NCBI RefSeq assembly: GCF_002776525.5
Contig: NC_045436.1
Location: 52,091,514 to 52,155,513, forward strand
DNA length: 64,000 nt
DNA from: Piliocolobus tephrosceles
Taxonomy: Eukaryota; Chordata; Mammalia; Primates; Cercopithecidae
Reading direction: 5' to 3'
The first letter of the stretch is position 1. Every line of letters starts with the position of its first letter. Both the position numbers and the translations under genes were made by a program. The notes beneath the pieces are model-generated. The model had not been told where the DNA came from. It ran no database searches and saw only the letters and a list, made by a program, of their open reading frames with translations. Below are positions 36,800 through 47,678 of the stretch, piece by piece.

Positions 36800-38142
36800 G
36801 TATTTATCTACTTTTGATCTTTGATGCTGATGACCTTGGGATGGGGTTTTTGCATGGGCATCCTTTTTGTTGATGTTGATGTTATTGCTTTCTGTTTTTT
36901 AGTTGTCCTTTTAACAGTGAGGCCTCTCTTCTGCAGGTCTGCAGGAGTTTGCTGGAGGTACACTCCAGACTCTGTTTGCCTGGGCATCACCAGCAGAGGT
37001 TGCAAAACAGCAAAGATTGCTGTCGCTCCTTCCTCTGGAAGATTCATCCCAGAGGGGCACCAGCCTGATGCTAGCTAGAGCTCTCTGGTATGAGGTGTCC
37101 GTCAACTTCTGTTGGGAAGTATCTCCCAGTCAGGAGGCACTGGGATCATGGAGCCACTTGAGGCAGCAATCTGTCCCTTGGCAGAGCTCAAGCTCCATGC
37201 TAGGAGATCTGCTGCTCTCTTCAGAGCTGGCAGGCAGGAATATTTAAGTCTGCTGAAGCTGCACCAACAGCCATTCCTTCCCCCAGGTGCTCTGTCCCAG
37301 GGAGATGGGAGTTTTATCTGTAAGCCCCTGACTGGGGCTACTACCTTTCTTTCAGAGATACCCTGCCCAGAGAGGAAGAATATAGAGAGGCAGCCTGACT
37401 ACAGCAGCTTTGCCATGCTGCGGTGGGCTCCGCCCAGTCCAAACTTCCCAGGGGCTGTGTTTACACTGTAAGGGAAAAACCGCCTACTCAAGCCTCAGTA
37501 AGGGTGGACTCCCCTCCCTACACCAAGCTTCAGTGTCGCACTTCAACTTCAGACTGGGTGCTGGCAGTGAGAATTTCAAGCCAGTGGATCTTAGCTTGCC
37601 GAGCTCTGTGGGGGTGGGACTCACTGAACAAGGTCACTTGGTTCCCTGGCTTCAGCCCCCTTTCCAGGGGAATGAATGATTCTTGTCTCGCTGGGGTTCC
37701 AGGTGCCACTGGGGTATGCAAAAAATAATAATAATAATAATCTCCTGCAGTCAGCTCTGTGTCTTCTATGTCTGCCCTAACAACCACCCTGTTTTGTGCT
37801 TGAAACCCAGGGCTCTGGTGGTATAGCACACAAGGAAATCCCCTGGTCTACAGGTTGCAAAAACTGTGGGAAAAGTGTAATATCTGAACCAGATAGCGCA
37901 GTCCCTCATGGCTTCCCTTGGCTAAGGGAGGGAGGTCTCTGGCCCCTTGCACTTCCTGGGTGAGGTGACACCCCACCCTGTTTCTGCTTGCCCTCCATGG
38001 GCTGCATGCACTATCTAACTAGTCTCAGTGGGATAAACTGCATACCTCAGTTGGAAATGCAGAAATCACCTGCCTTCTGCATTGGTGTTGCTCGGAGCTG
38101 CAGAACGGAGCTGTTCCTATTTGGCCATCTTGCCAGATCTGC
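36800..38142 (-). promoter_or_regulatory. L1 5'UTR with internal promoter region
   Basis: About 1.3 kb, noticeably richer in G and C than anything nearby. The 5' end has 'tatttggccatcttgcc' at 38118-38134, whose reverse complement ('ggcaagatggccaaata') includes the YY1-type site that fixes L1 transcription start. An (AAT)n run sits at 37727-37740. Plus-strand frames of 70-119 codons across here (37017-37728) are by-products of the higher GC content. L1 5'UTRs also carry an antisense promoter in some lineages; no evidence for use here can be read from sequence. Confidence 0.75.
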
Positions 38143-38460
38143 GAGTTTTACTTTTTATTTTTATAGCTGAATACTATTCCATTGTGCACATACATTGCAT
38201 TTTCTTTATCCATTCATTTGTTGATATCCACTCTGGTAGATTCCATTTACTGATTATTGTGAATACTGCTCGAAAGAACATGGGAGTACAGACATCTCTT
38301 TGAGAAACTGATTTCAAATCATTTGGGTAAAAACCAGAAGTGGTATTGCTGGATCATATGGTAATTCTATTTTTAGTTTTTTGAGGAACCTCCATAGTGT
38401 TTTCCATAATGGTTGTACTAATTGACATTCCAATAAATAGTGTTAAAGTGTTACCTTTCT

Positions 38461-38757
38461 TTTTTTTCCCCCTAAATGGAATTTTGCTCTTGCTGTCCAA
38501 GCTGGAGTATAATGGCACGATCTCGGCTCACTGCAACCTCTGCCTCCCTATTTCAAGCGATTCTCCTGCCTCAGTCTTCTGAGTAGCTGATATTACAGGT
38601 GCGCACCCCCATGTCTGACTAATCTTTTGTATTTTTAGTAGAAATGGGGTTTCACCATGTTAGCCAGTCTGGTCTCGAACTCCTGACTTCAGGTGATCTG
38701 CACCCCTCAGCCTCCTAAAGCGCTGGGATTACAGATGTGAGCCACCATGCCCACCTA
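38461..38757 (-). mobile_element. Alu SINE inside L1M, antisense
   Basis: 'ctgtccaagctggagtataa' through 'gattacagatgtgagccacc'. The head is a mixed T/C run (tttttttcccccta). Substitutions fit AluS age. It splits the ORF2 of the older L1M. Confidence 0.93.
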
Positions 38758-39822
38758 GCCTCTTTAGTCTTTTTTATATAGCCATGCTAACAGATTGTGA
38801 GGTGATTCTCATTGTGATTTTAATTTTTCATTTCCCTAATGATTTGTGATGTTGAGCATTTTTCATATACCCATAAGTCATTCATATGTCTCCTTTTGAG
38901 AAATATCTATCCAGATGGTTAGAAAAAATCAGTTTATTATTATATTATCTGCCTTTGAGTTGAGTTCCTTTTATATTCTGGGTATTAATCTGTGTTAGAT
39001 GGACAATTTGAAAATATTTTGCCCCATTTTATAGGTTATTTTTTCACTCTGTACATTCTTTCCTTTTCTGTGCAGAAGTTGTTTTAGCTTAATGTAATCT
39101 CATTTGTCTAGTTTTTATTTTGTTGCCTGTGCTTTTGAGGTCATAATCCCTAATTTTTTTCCCTGGCCAGTGTCCTCAAGCATTTCCCCAATGTTATTCC
39201 AGAAGTTTTATAGCTTCAGGTCTTACATGTAGGTCTTTAATCTGTTTTGATTTGGTTTTTGTATCTATTGAGAGACAGCAGTCTAGTTTTATTATGTTGC
39301 ATATGGATATCCAGTTTCCCCAGCACACTTTATTGAAAAGACTGTCCTTTCTCCAACGTATGTTCTTGGGAACTTTCCTGAAAATGAGTTAACTGTAAAT
39401 GCAGAGATTGATTTCTAGATTAATTCTTTCTGTTCCATTTGTCTATGTGTCTATTTTTAAGCGAATACCTTGCTCTCTCAGTTACTACAGCTTGGTAGTA
39501 TATTTTGAAGTCACATAGTGTGATGATATCAGCTTTGTTACTTTGTTCAGAATTGCTTTATTTGTTTTTATTTTTATTTTTATTTTTTTGGTAGCGATAT
39601 ACAAATTTTAGGGATTTTTTCTATATTGGTGAAAAACATCATTGGTATTTTGATAGAGATTACATTAAATCTGTGGATTATTTTGAGTAGTATGGTTATT
39701 TTAACATGATCAGTTTTTCCAATCCATGGGAATGGGATATCTTTCCAATTTTGTGTCCTCTTCAATCTCTTGTATTGATGTTTTATTGTTTTCATTGTAG
39801 AGATTTCTGCCTGTTCCATTTG

Positions 39823-40228
39823 TGATAAGCAGATATAAGAAAGTAAAGGAATGCCTTAACAGCTAAGCTTTGAACGCTTAAACTAGTCAAAATAATTCTC
39901 TTATTGAGATTCTGGAGTTTTAAAAATCTGCCCCTATTTCTTAGTGATATAAACCTTCAGATTTATTTATTTTTGTATAATTTCATCTCTGTATGATTAC
40001 AAACTTTTTTATTAGAACCATTATGATTGTAATAAGCTCCAAGTAAAAAATCTTCAATTATCTTACAAGGAAATTTTTTTTTAAAGTTTTATCAAAATAT
40101 CTGACTGTGACTCTCACTTTTGAATTTACATTTTGATTATCTGGTAACCATACTGACAACATGCCTTATGCCATTATTGCTATAACCTTCTCAGAAAATT
40201 CTTTTCTATATCTAAATTCCTTGTTTCA
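39823..40228. other. unique AT-rich spacer
   Basis: 400 bases between the L1M 5' truncation point and the AluY insertion. Nothing recognised. Confidence 0.45.
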
Positions 40229-40239
40229 AGACTTGGATT

Positions 40240-40522
40240 GGCCCCGCGCGGTGACTCACGCCTGTAATCCCAGCACTTTGGGAGGCCGAGACGGGTGGAT
40301 CACGAGGTCAGGAGATTGAGACCATCCTGGCTAACGCAGTGTAACCCCATCGCTACTAAAAATACAAAAATATTAGCTGCAGGTGATGGTGAGCGCCTGT
40401 AGTCCCAGCTACTCGGGAGGCTGAGGCAGGAGAATGGCGTGAACCCGGGAGGCGAAGCTTGCAGTGAGCTGAGATCCGGCCACTGCACTCCAGCCTGGGT
40501 GATAGAGCGAGACTCCGTCTCA

Positions 40523-40566
<44 letters not shown>

Positions 40567-40666
40567 NNNNNNNNNNNNNNNNNNNNNNNNNNNNNNNNNN
40601 NNNNNNNNNNNNNNNNNNNNNNNNNNNNNNNNNNNNNNNNNNNNNNNNNNNNNNNNNNNNNNNNNN

Positions 40667-40707
<41 letters not shown>
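40240..40707 (+). mobile_element. young AluY of Old World monkey type, tail contains assembly gap
   Basis: Near-consensus Alu starting 'ggccccgcgcggtgactcac', with 'cacgaggtcaggagattgag' and 'gaatggcgtgaacccgggag'. The right arm has 'gagatccggccactgcactc' (40471-40490), the diagnostic state of cercopithecid AluY lineages. The tail is A66-like up to 40566, then 100 N, then about 38 A. Identical 11-bp duplications 'agacttggatt' flank it (40229-40239 and 40708-40718), so both sides belong to one insertion. It is the least diverged Alu of the window. Confidence 0.97.
40567..40666. other. assembly gap (100 N) in an Alu A-tail
   Basis: Exactly 100 N with A homopolymer on both sides. The fixed size suggests a gap of unknown length. 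Because the same target duplication flanks the whole Alu, the missing bases are probably only homopolymer. Confidence 0.97.
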
Positions 40708-40718
40708 AGACTTGGATT

Positions 40719-41554
40719 TTACCTCTATCAACACAAATTTAAACATGCAGTATGCAGTATAATAGATAAAATGATACTATGAGCTATGACAACTTGAGAT
40801 GATAATTCTGCTGTCTTCCCGAACATTCTTTAAAAATATCCTTCACATTTCTTTTATAAAATAATTTATAGAAAGTTTTATTAAGGTACATAGGATTGAT
40901 TGACTTCAATACTACTGCAACAGGTTGAATATACGATTTTTCTGGCTGAATCCATGATAACGTTAAGAATATTTAAGAAAGAGAGCCTCAATAGGGATTT
41001 TGAGTAGTATAAAGTTCTTTTAAAAGACAAGTTAGAAACTGAGTATCATTACAAAACCAGAAATTTCTTTTTGGTGAGCTAAGTTTGTTTTGCTTTCTCC
41101 AATATTTTATGCTCCCAGTATTATTGCATTGTTATAAATTTTCCCTGGAAACTAAGAAAACAAGAAAATAAATCTTTAAAAAATAATAAAAAACACACAA
41201 TAGAAGTCATTCTTAATTCCTTATAATTCTTATCAGTCTCTGTTGATATTTGTATTCTAAAAAAGACGTATTTGTGGAACAAGTGTTTAATTTAGAGGAA
41301 TTACATTTTGTGATGCAATAGTTATTATGTCATGGAGTATTACTCCAAAATAGGAGTAATATTTGGAAGTGAGAGGATTTGGTACTTTAGGAGGCACCAG
41401 ATCCACAACTAGGTACCTGTTCCAATAAGACCTATAAAGGTCACACACAATTAAGTTCACTTATAATTGAGGTATAATTTACTATTAGAAAATCTTGTTT
41501 CCAATTTTATCTGTGTGACAAAAAATAATTAGATGAAAGTTCTGTTTCTCTGCA
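40719..41554. other. anonymous AT-rich sequence
   Basis: About 830 bases. 'ggagtattactccaaaatag' at 41335-41354 with 'ggagtaat' after it is a small imperfect palindrome. No gene or repeat recognised. Confidence 0.45.
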
Positions 41555-41725
41555 ACTATTTATTAACCATGTAACTTTGAGAAATAAAACACTTTCTGAG
41601 CCTGAAGTTCCACATCTGTATCACTGAGCTAATGATATCAACCTTCTGTGTTGTTGTAATGATTTGAAATAATTCAACAAATTACAAAATACATTGTCTA
41701 GATTATAGTAGTCACTCACTAAATG
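41555..41725 (+). mobile_element. MIR SINE, sense
   Basis: 'aaccatgtaactttgagaaa', 'tctgagcctgaagttccaca', 'ttctgtgttgttgtaatgat' and 'ttatagtagtcactcact' follow the MIR core and 3' tail order (acttaacctctctgagcctcag, catctgta, gttgttgtgaggattaaa, catagtaagcgctc). Confidence 0.72.
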
Positions 41726-41764
41726 ACAAAATATAATATCAAGCATATTTTTATTTTTGTGTGA

Positions 41765-41965
41765 AACTCTAAGACACCAGGCATCGTGTCAAATGTTAAA
41801 TTGCAGGAATTCATTTAACATTCTCAGAAATTCTATGAGGCAGTCTCAGTTGTTAATTTTAAATATGAAGAATGTAAGGCTTAGAGATACTATGTTGTTC
41901 AAGGTCTCATGGTTAATACTAACTATGCAAATGGGTGTAAAACCAGTACTCTGTGGCACAACACA
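41765..41965 (-). mobile_element. MIR SINE, antisense
   Basis: 'gacaccaggcatcgtgtcaa', 'attcatttaacattctcaga', 'aattctatgaggcagtctca', 'aatatgaagaatgtaaggct' and 'gttgttcaaggtctcatggt' match reverse-complement MIR in order. The 146-codon open frame at 41757-42197 covers this repeat and is not evidence of a gene. Confidence 0.7.
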
Positions 41966-42262
41966 AGAGCTCTTAATTGCTAGAATAAACAGTCTCTATT
42001 TTGACATCCATCTGCCTCTGTTAACTATGAAATTATTTCCACCTCAGCATTATTTTGTGTTTTTAATGATGCATAAAGTTATACCTTATAAACTTAAACG
42101 CTTGCTAATTCTAGGTCAGATATATAGTGGCTATTACTCTATTTATCTGATCACAGGTGTCAACTTTACATTTCAGCTTCTAAATATACCTAACTGATAC
42201 AGAATGGGCTAATTGGCATAATCCTGCAATAAAGCAGTTTAGTCAATTAAGAAATATTAATT

Positions 42263-42558
42263 ATTATTATTATTTGAGACAGAGTCTAGCTCTCGCCTGG
42301 GCTGGAGTGCAGTGGCGCTATCTCGGCTCACTGCAAGCTTCAACTTCCAGGTTCACGCCATTCTCCTGCCTCAGCCAGCCTCCTGAGTAGCTGGGACTAC
42401 AGGTGCCCGCTACCACACCTGGCTAATTTTTTTGTATTTTAGTAGAGATGGGGTTTCACTGTGTTAGCCAGGATGGTCTCGATTTCCCAACCTCGTGATC
42501 TGCCCGCCTCGGCCTCCCCAGGTGCTGGGATTACAGGCCTGAGCCACTGTGCCCGGCC
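42263..42558 (-). mobile_element. AluY-like SINE, antisense
   Basis: 'tttgagacagagtctagctc' through 'gagccactgtgcccggcc'. Perfect 13-bp flanking duplication 'agaaatattaatt' (42250-42262 and 42559-42571). A short duplication 'tcagccagcctcctg' is present in the arm. Confidence 0.95.
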
Positions 42559-42571
42559 AGAAATATTAATT

Positions 42572-45008
42572 CTTAAGTTGACTTTCTTCTTTGGGAAGAT
42601 GTAAACATCAAAGAATGAAGACTTCTTAAATAAAGGAATTTAATAACTGGAACATTTTGCTTTATGCAGGATGAGGACAGATGATGTTTGACAAACTGGT
42701 GAAGTGTTTTTGTATATATCTGTTCGCAGCCCTAAGATTTTGACTGGAATTCCCAGAATACTTCCTTTCATATTTTAGACAAGAAGCATTAAGGACAGAG
42801 ATTCCATCCATCCTGAAGCAGGTGAACCCAACAGTAAAGTTGTAGGAACCATCCAGCTTGAAACATCTCTGACCACTTAATGATACCAGATGCTCTGTTG
42901 AAAAACTTTTGAAAGTGTTCTTTAAACCTCTTGAGATGTTTTTGATTTCTGCTCTGGATATTTCTTGGAATAGAAATATTGGACTACAATTTATCTTCTG
43001 TATCTATCTCTACTGGCACAATTACTCTAACTCATGACTCCAAGCTTGGATAATAGGGAATCCTTGGCAGGGAAATTTCTATGGCTGGCTTTTAAAAGCT
43101 TTTTTTCCCCACTTGGTTCCATGAGTCCCTTAATTGTTACCTTGAAGATATAAGGCAATATTTTTCACCTTTCATTTTGACCTAATCAAGTATTGGGATT
43201 TATTTGTATAAGTTATTTGTATTTCTGAGACATGCAGAGCAATTTTGATCACTAATATATACACATTATGTAATTAACCGAAAAACAGTGACATGAAAAT
43301 AACGTTTTCTGCTCTTAAGATGCTTATTATGACTCAAAGGTCCCATGAGACTTTATATTCTGTTCATCTTATTATGAAGAAAGTTCCATAAAGATTTTAA
43401 GTCTGAAAACATTATTTTGGGTCTTGATATTTTCTCAGCATACTAGTGCATTTGCCATTTCCTTTAAAAAAAAGCCCTGCTTGAGGGAGTAAAACTTATT
43501 TAATTTCTATCAAAAGGTAAAATTTTATTTTGTAGATTTACCCTATTGATTTCTGTCAGTAGATTCTTATTAATGACAAACAATTTTGTTAATATTTTCT
43601 ACATTTAACTATATGCTATTTACTTGGAACCCAAATTACCAATATACTACAAAATTTCTTATATGGTTTCAATAGTTGCATAAACATTTAAAGGAAAGAA
43701 TAGGAGTCACATACAATTTATCTTTTTTTTCATTATGGAACAGGGATGCAACAATGCTGCTCTAAACTGGTTTATATTATCAGCATATTACGCAGGCTAC
43801 ACATAAAAATAGCTCAATTTGTACATGAAAATTGATAGTATGAATAAAAAAGACACTGGGAAGTAAACTCTAATATTTACGTTTTTTTGGTATTTTAATT
43901 TTTGTTTGTGTTTTGTTTGGTTGGGTGGTTGGCATTTGTTCTTAATTTCTCCAGATTGTTGGTTTTCTTGCTATCAGAGGATAATTATACAATCCAACTC
44001 ACCTGGCTGATATGGCATTTTCTAATCTGTAATGAAGTAGATCCATTCTTAAACAGAGGCAGAGAGATTATCTGAGAATTCTGTCACTTTCTGCTCTTAG
44101 AATACTTGGTCTTCCTTACAACTTTGTGTGACTTCTGTAGATAGGTTAATAAATTTATTGGTTTTCCTCAACTATTAAAGTAGGCAGAATATTAGGGATT
44201 TCTGAACACTACATAAAAACATTAAAATAATAAATAGGATTACATTCCTAAAAATAGCAAATAAAATATTGATTCTTTTAGACATTTTCTCAAAATTGAA
44301 ACTGCACAGCATAAGTCTTCCACTGTATTGAGAAAAAGTAACATTTGTGAAATACTGAATTTGATATAATTGTGCATCTTTTTAATGGTATGCCTCTGTG
44401 ATTTGTATTGAAAATGGGTTAATCTATAAGTAATCACTTCATAAAATTATAATAAGTGACATTTTGTTTTTGTATCATTGTCTTTTCATAAGCACTAGAT
44501 TTCTTCTAGATTTTTCTTAATGTAATATTGAGACTTCTACTCTCTTACACTGAAGACACCCCACTACACATTTTTCCTTCAAAATATTAGTGAGCTTCTT
44601 GCAGTGAGGAAATTTTAGTTTATAGGGATATAGAGAAAAGAAACAGCATAAAAAGTACTTTTGTGTTTCTTTTTTGAAGGGTCATGGATGCACTAGAAAA
44701 TGCATTAAAACACAAATCGCAATTATTTTTATTTTACAAAAGTGGCAATTACAATATCTAGAAGACAAATAAAACATATTTTGTAGTTCTATAATTAAAA
44801 ATCTATAAACTACATTAATAAAATTTACTTTCATTATTAAAAACAAAAAAATGTAAGTCCACTTGCTGATTAAGGATACAGTTGCTGTAATTGAATTTTG
44901 GAAAAATTTGGAGTAAACAGTAGACTCAGGCAGAGCTGAAACTAACAAATGCATACAACATATAGCATGTACTATGGAATAACCTGAGGATTGATAGAAA
45001 AAATTACC
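42572..45008. other. anonymous AT-rich sequence
   Basis: 2.4 kb. No recognisable repeat or exon. A T/G-rich patch occurs at 43880-43932. Frames are short; the 127-codon minus frame at 44682-45065 overlaps the next Alu and is not recognised. Confidence 0.45.
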
Positions 45009-45308
45009 TTTTTTTTTTTTTTTTTTGAAATGGAGTCTTGCTCTGTCACCCAGGCTGGAGTGCACTGGCGTGATCTCGTCTCACTGTAGCCTCCATCTCC
45101 TGGGTTCAAGCGATTCTCCTGCCTCAGCCTCCTGAGTAGCTGGGACTACAGGTGCCCGCCACTACCTGCAGCTAATATTTTTGAAATTTTAGTAGAGACA
45201 GGGTTTCTCTCTGTTAGCCAAGATAGTCTTGATCTCCTGACCTCGTGATCTGCCCGCCTTGGCCTTCCAAAGTGCTGGGATTACTGGCATGAGCCGCCAC
45301 GCCCGGCT
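45009..45308 (-). mobile_element. Alu SINE, antisense
   Basis: Poly-T of about 18, 'tgtcacccaggctggagtgc' through 'gcatgagccgccacgcccgg'. Nearly full length, AluS/AluY grade. Target duplication not clear. Confidence 0.95.
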
Positions 45309-46380
45309 CCACCAACTGTTCTTAAGCATTGTGATAGAATTTACTTAAAATTCACTAAGTGACTCATTTAGTTCATTCTTATGGCATTCAACTGGCATTC
45401 CACTTATGTAGACTGGACAACAAACAATGATATTTTGGTTTATATCTGGGAAAAAAGAGTCACAAGCAGCTGAAGCACTACAGCAAGGAAGACTTGAATC
45501 CATAAAAGTAGAATAAGTGGAAAAATACCCAGGAATAATAAAAGCAGATTTCTGATAATCAGGAAAATTGAGACCCCACCTCTCAATCTGTCTAGATCTC
45601 CTTTCCCAGCAATAAACCCCTTCCACAGCTGCTGTGAGTGTTGGCTGACAACTCTCAGCTGCTACTTTCTCCACTTTACCACCCCATATCCCGACCTTGG
45701 CCAGTGGGTGATTGAAATATTTTGATTGAACTAATATATAATGTTAAGAAAAGTAACTTTCATTGTTTCCTCATCCATGTGTAAATACCTCAGCTATTGG
45801 TCGCCTAGATGTCATTATGACACAAGCACGATCGCTAGATTTTTCAAACTATATTTTTGTAATAAAAATGATTCAAATCTTTCAAAAGATAGAATTAATT
45901 AGCAAATGTATAATCTAAAGAATAGCCTTCCTTCCTAATTAAGAATTATAATAACGTAATAAGAGGTAAATTTACATTGCAAAAAATCTTTCTGTCCTTC
46001 CTTAGAATTATCTATTTATATAATGGCATTATTTGCATTTTAATAAATTTCCTACTATATCTATGTTGTATATACATGTTGAAATATATATTCTCTTCAG
46101 TAACTCTTACCTAATATTTAGGTAAGCTATCTTATCTCAACTTCTGAAGCCAGATATGAGGATAGTACAACTCAAAGAAAATAAAGAATGCTTAATCAGG
46201 TTCCTACAGAGATTCAAAGACTTTTAAAAGTGGTTTTATTATATCTGTAAACAATGTTTTTATCTTAATATTTATAATTATTAAGGTACTTTAGTGTAGA
46301 GAACAGTTTTTATTCATTTTTAAGCTTAAGAACTATAAAAATTGAGTTATGAATGAACCACATCTGAAACTGAGGAGATA
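45309..46380. other. anonymous sequence with one unexplained frame
   Basis: 1.1 kb between two Alus. It contains a plus-strand AATAAA at 45609-45614 in 'cccagcaataaacccctt', reminiscent of an LTR 3' end, and a 109-codon minus-strand frame (45345-45674). Neither could be assigned. Confidence 0.4.
45345..45674 (-). other. unexplained 109-codon open frame
   Basis: Minus-strand frame from 45674 to a stop at 45345. The product starts 'MEKVAAESCQPTLTAAVEGV' and ends 'CHKNELNESLSEF'. It has six or more cysteines (including 'LPCCSASAACDSF'), no signal peptide, and no domain I recognise. It is one of the few long frames here that do not coincide with a recognisable repeat. With no codon-bias evidence, homolog or promoter it is more likely chance, or part of an unrecognised LTR, than a gene. 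Confidence 0.15.
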
Positions 46381-47170
46381 CTTGAACTACATTCCATTAC
46401 TGTAGCTGTTATCTATTGCCCCAGTAATGTTGCATAATCTTTTTTTATTTTTATTGATTTTTGAGACAGGGTCTCACTCTCTTGAGCAGGCTGGAGTGCA
46501 GTAGCACAATCTCAGCTCACTGCAACTTCCAGCTACCAGGTTCAAGAGATTCTCCCACCTCAGCCTTAAGAGTAGCTGAGACTACAGATGCTTGCCACAA
46601 GCCCAGCTGATTTTTTAATTTTTTTTTTTTTCTTGTAGCGATGGAGTTCTTCCATGTTGCCCAGGCTGGTCTCAAAATCCTGGGTTCAAGGGATCCACCC
46701 ACCTCGTCCTCCCAAAGTGCTGGTATTACAGGTGTGAGCCATTGCACCCAGCCTAAAATTAAGTCATTTTGATCATGGTTGAATGTGTTGGTTTGATAAT
46801 TCTGCTGACTTTAGCAGGGATGGATTGGGCTCATGTACATGTCTATAGTCAGGTGCTCCTTGGCTAAAAGTTGGCTTTTAGCTGATCTTGGCCAAGCCTT
46901 CTATAGTGTCTGGGCTTTCATTGCTACACATGGGCCTACTGGGCTCTGCTCATAATTCTAATAACGTAGATAAAGGGCAAGAGAGAGGAAATAGAAATGT
47001 ATAAGCCTCTGCCCCCATCAAATGTGTGTCTATTCTGCTAGCTAAAGCAATAATGTACCCAAACCCACGGTCAGTGTGGAAGGGTCTGACCAAATGCTGT
47101 AAAATTGAAGGCCAATAATGCAATCAATCCATTTCAATGGTCTGCCCTTCAGCTTAAACTTTCACTAATA
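46381..47170. repeat. diverged interspersed repeat, family unresolved, split by Alu
   Basis: 'gctgttatctattgccccag' before the Alu and 'aattctgctgactttagcag', 'ggctcatgtacatgtctata' and 'ttagctgatcttggccaagc' after it recall a common old mammalian repeat with motifs like 'gctgcgtaacaaaccacc' and 'cttgggctcagctggg'. I cannot settle its name. Boundaries are approximate. Confidence 0.42.
46441..46753 (-). mobile_element. Alu SINE, antisense, older (AluJ-like)
   Basis: 'gagcaggctggagtgcagta' through 'ggtgtgagccattgcaccca'. 'tgttgcccaggctggtctca' is the AluJ state. Many substitutions. It interrupts the diverged repeat at 46381-47170. Confidence 0.92.
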
Positions 47171-47525
47171 AATTGTGCTCACCACAATTTTCTCTTTTCA
47201 TGACTACACTGGTGAGCTTAGAGGAAACAGGAAGACATTTTCTGAAGTTTGAAGGAAGAGAAACAGCCTAGTACTAAATATGTAGTCTGGGAATATAGCA
47301 TTATTATAGGATCTTTATCTTCTCAGGAGGCAAGACTCCGGTATATTTCTAAAAAAAAAAAAAAAAGTACAATTATTTTAACTCGAGGGTCAAAAAACTT
47401 ATGATGTGAATAAATTGTTTTCAACTCAATTAAATGCAAAATGTGTAAATCATGTACTGTATACTAGATATAAAAGCCTATTTGCTAGACGCATGGTATT
47501 AAAGTAAAAAGAATATTTCATAAAT

Positions 47526-47678
47526 CAGTGCTCTTCAAAATTTAAACTGTACTTGAATCACCTAAAGGTTTTGTTAAAATTCTCATTCTGATTCATCAGG
47601 CCTTGTGGAACACACAAAATTCTTCATTTTTAAATAGATGCTAGGTGATCCTAATATTCCTGGTGTGGAACACCACTG
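47526..47678 (+). mobile_element. MER5A, hAT-Charlie MITE
   Basis: Begins 'cagtgctcttcaaaatttaa' and ends 'ggtgtggaacaccactg', an inverted terminal pair. Internal 'tgaatcacctaaaggttttg' and 'ctgattcatcaggcc' and 'gctaggtgatcctaat' follow MER5A order. It is about 153 bp against a usual 189 bp, with a deletion in the middle. The 8-bp target duplication is no longer recognisable. Confidence 0.8.

Larger units (their letters stand above)
31662..38142 (-). mobile_element. full-length primate L1 (L1PA/L1PB class), inactive
   Basis: About 6.48 kb with all parts in order on the minus strand: GC-rich 5'UTR (38142 to 36800), ORF1, an inter-ORF spacer, ORF2, 3'UTR and a (TAAA)n tail. The 5' end matches the usual L1 start, read antisense as 'tatttggccatcttgccaga'. 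The 3'UTR bears 'gtgttatactttaagttttg' and 'ccccgcatgcattaggtatt', typical of middle-aged L1PA. The target is an older L1M; a worn duplication 'gaatgttattattt' (31648-31661) and 'gagttttacttttt' (38143-38156) matches at 10 of 14 bases. Both ORFs are broken. Subfamily by eye is uncertain. Confidence 0.93.
31190..39822 (-). mobile_element. old L1M LINE, antisense, split by a younger L1 and an Alu
   Basis: Two pieces make one element: 31190-31661 (3'UTR and end of ORF2) and 38143-39822 (ORF2). The left piece has 'gttttgatatatgcatataa', 'cattattaactgtagtaccc' and 'gcttatttcacttaatgcca'. The right piece resumes at 'tagctgaatactattccatt' and continues through 'ttgctggatcatatggtaat' to the RT-proximal part of ORF2, stopping at 39822. 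The order is continuous once the 6.5-kb L1P and the Alu at 38461-38757 are removed. It is 5'-truncated and inactive. Confidence 0.88.

Noticed and set aside
36821..37728. Cluster of 70-119-codon plus-strand frames
   Set aside because: They lie antisense in the GC-rich L1 5'UTR, where stops are rarer. They are by-products of base composition.
40300..40762. 148- and 107-codon frames across the N block
   Set aside because: These are artefacts of the Alu, its homopolymer tail and unknown bases.
41757..42197. 146-codon open frame on the plus strand
   Set aside because: Its first half coincides with an antisense MIR and the rest is low-information. No domain or start context supports a gene.
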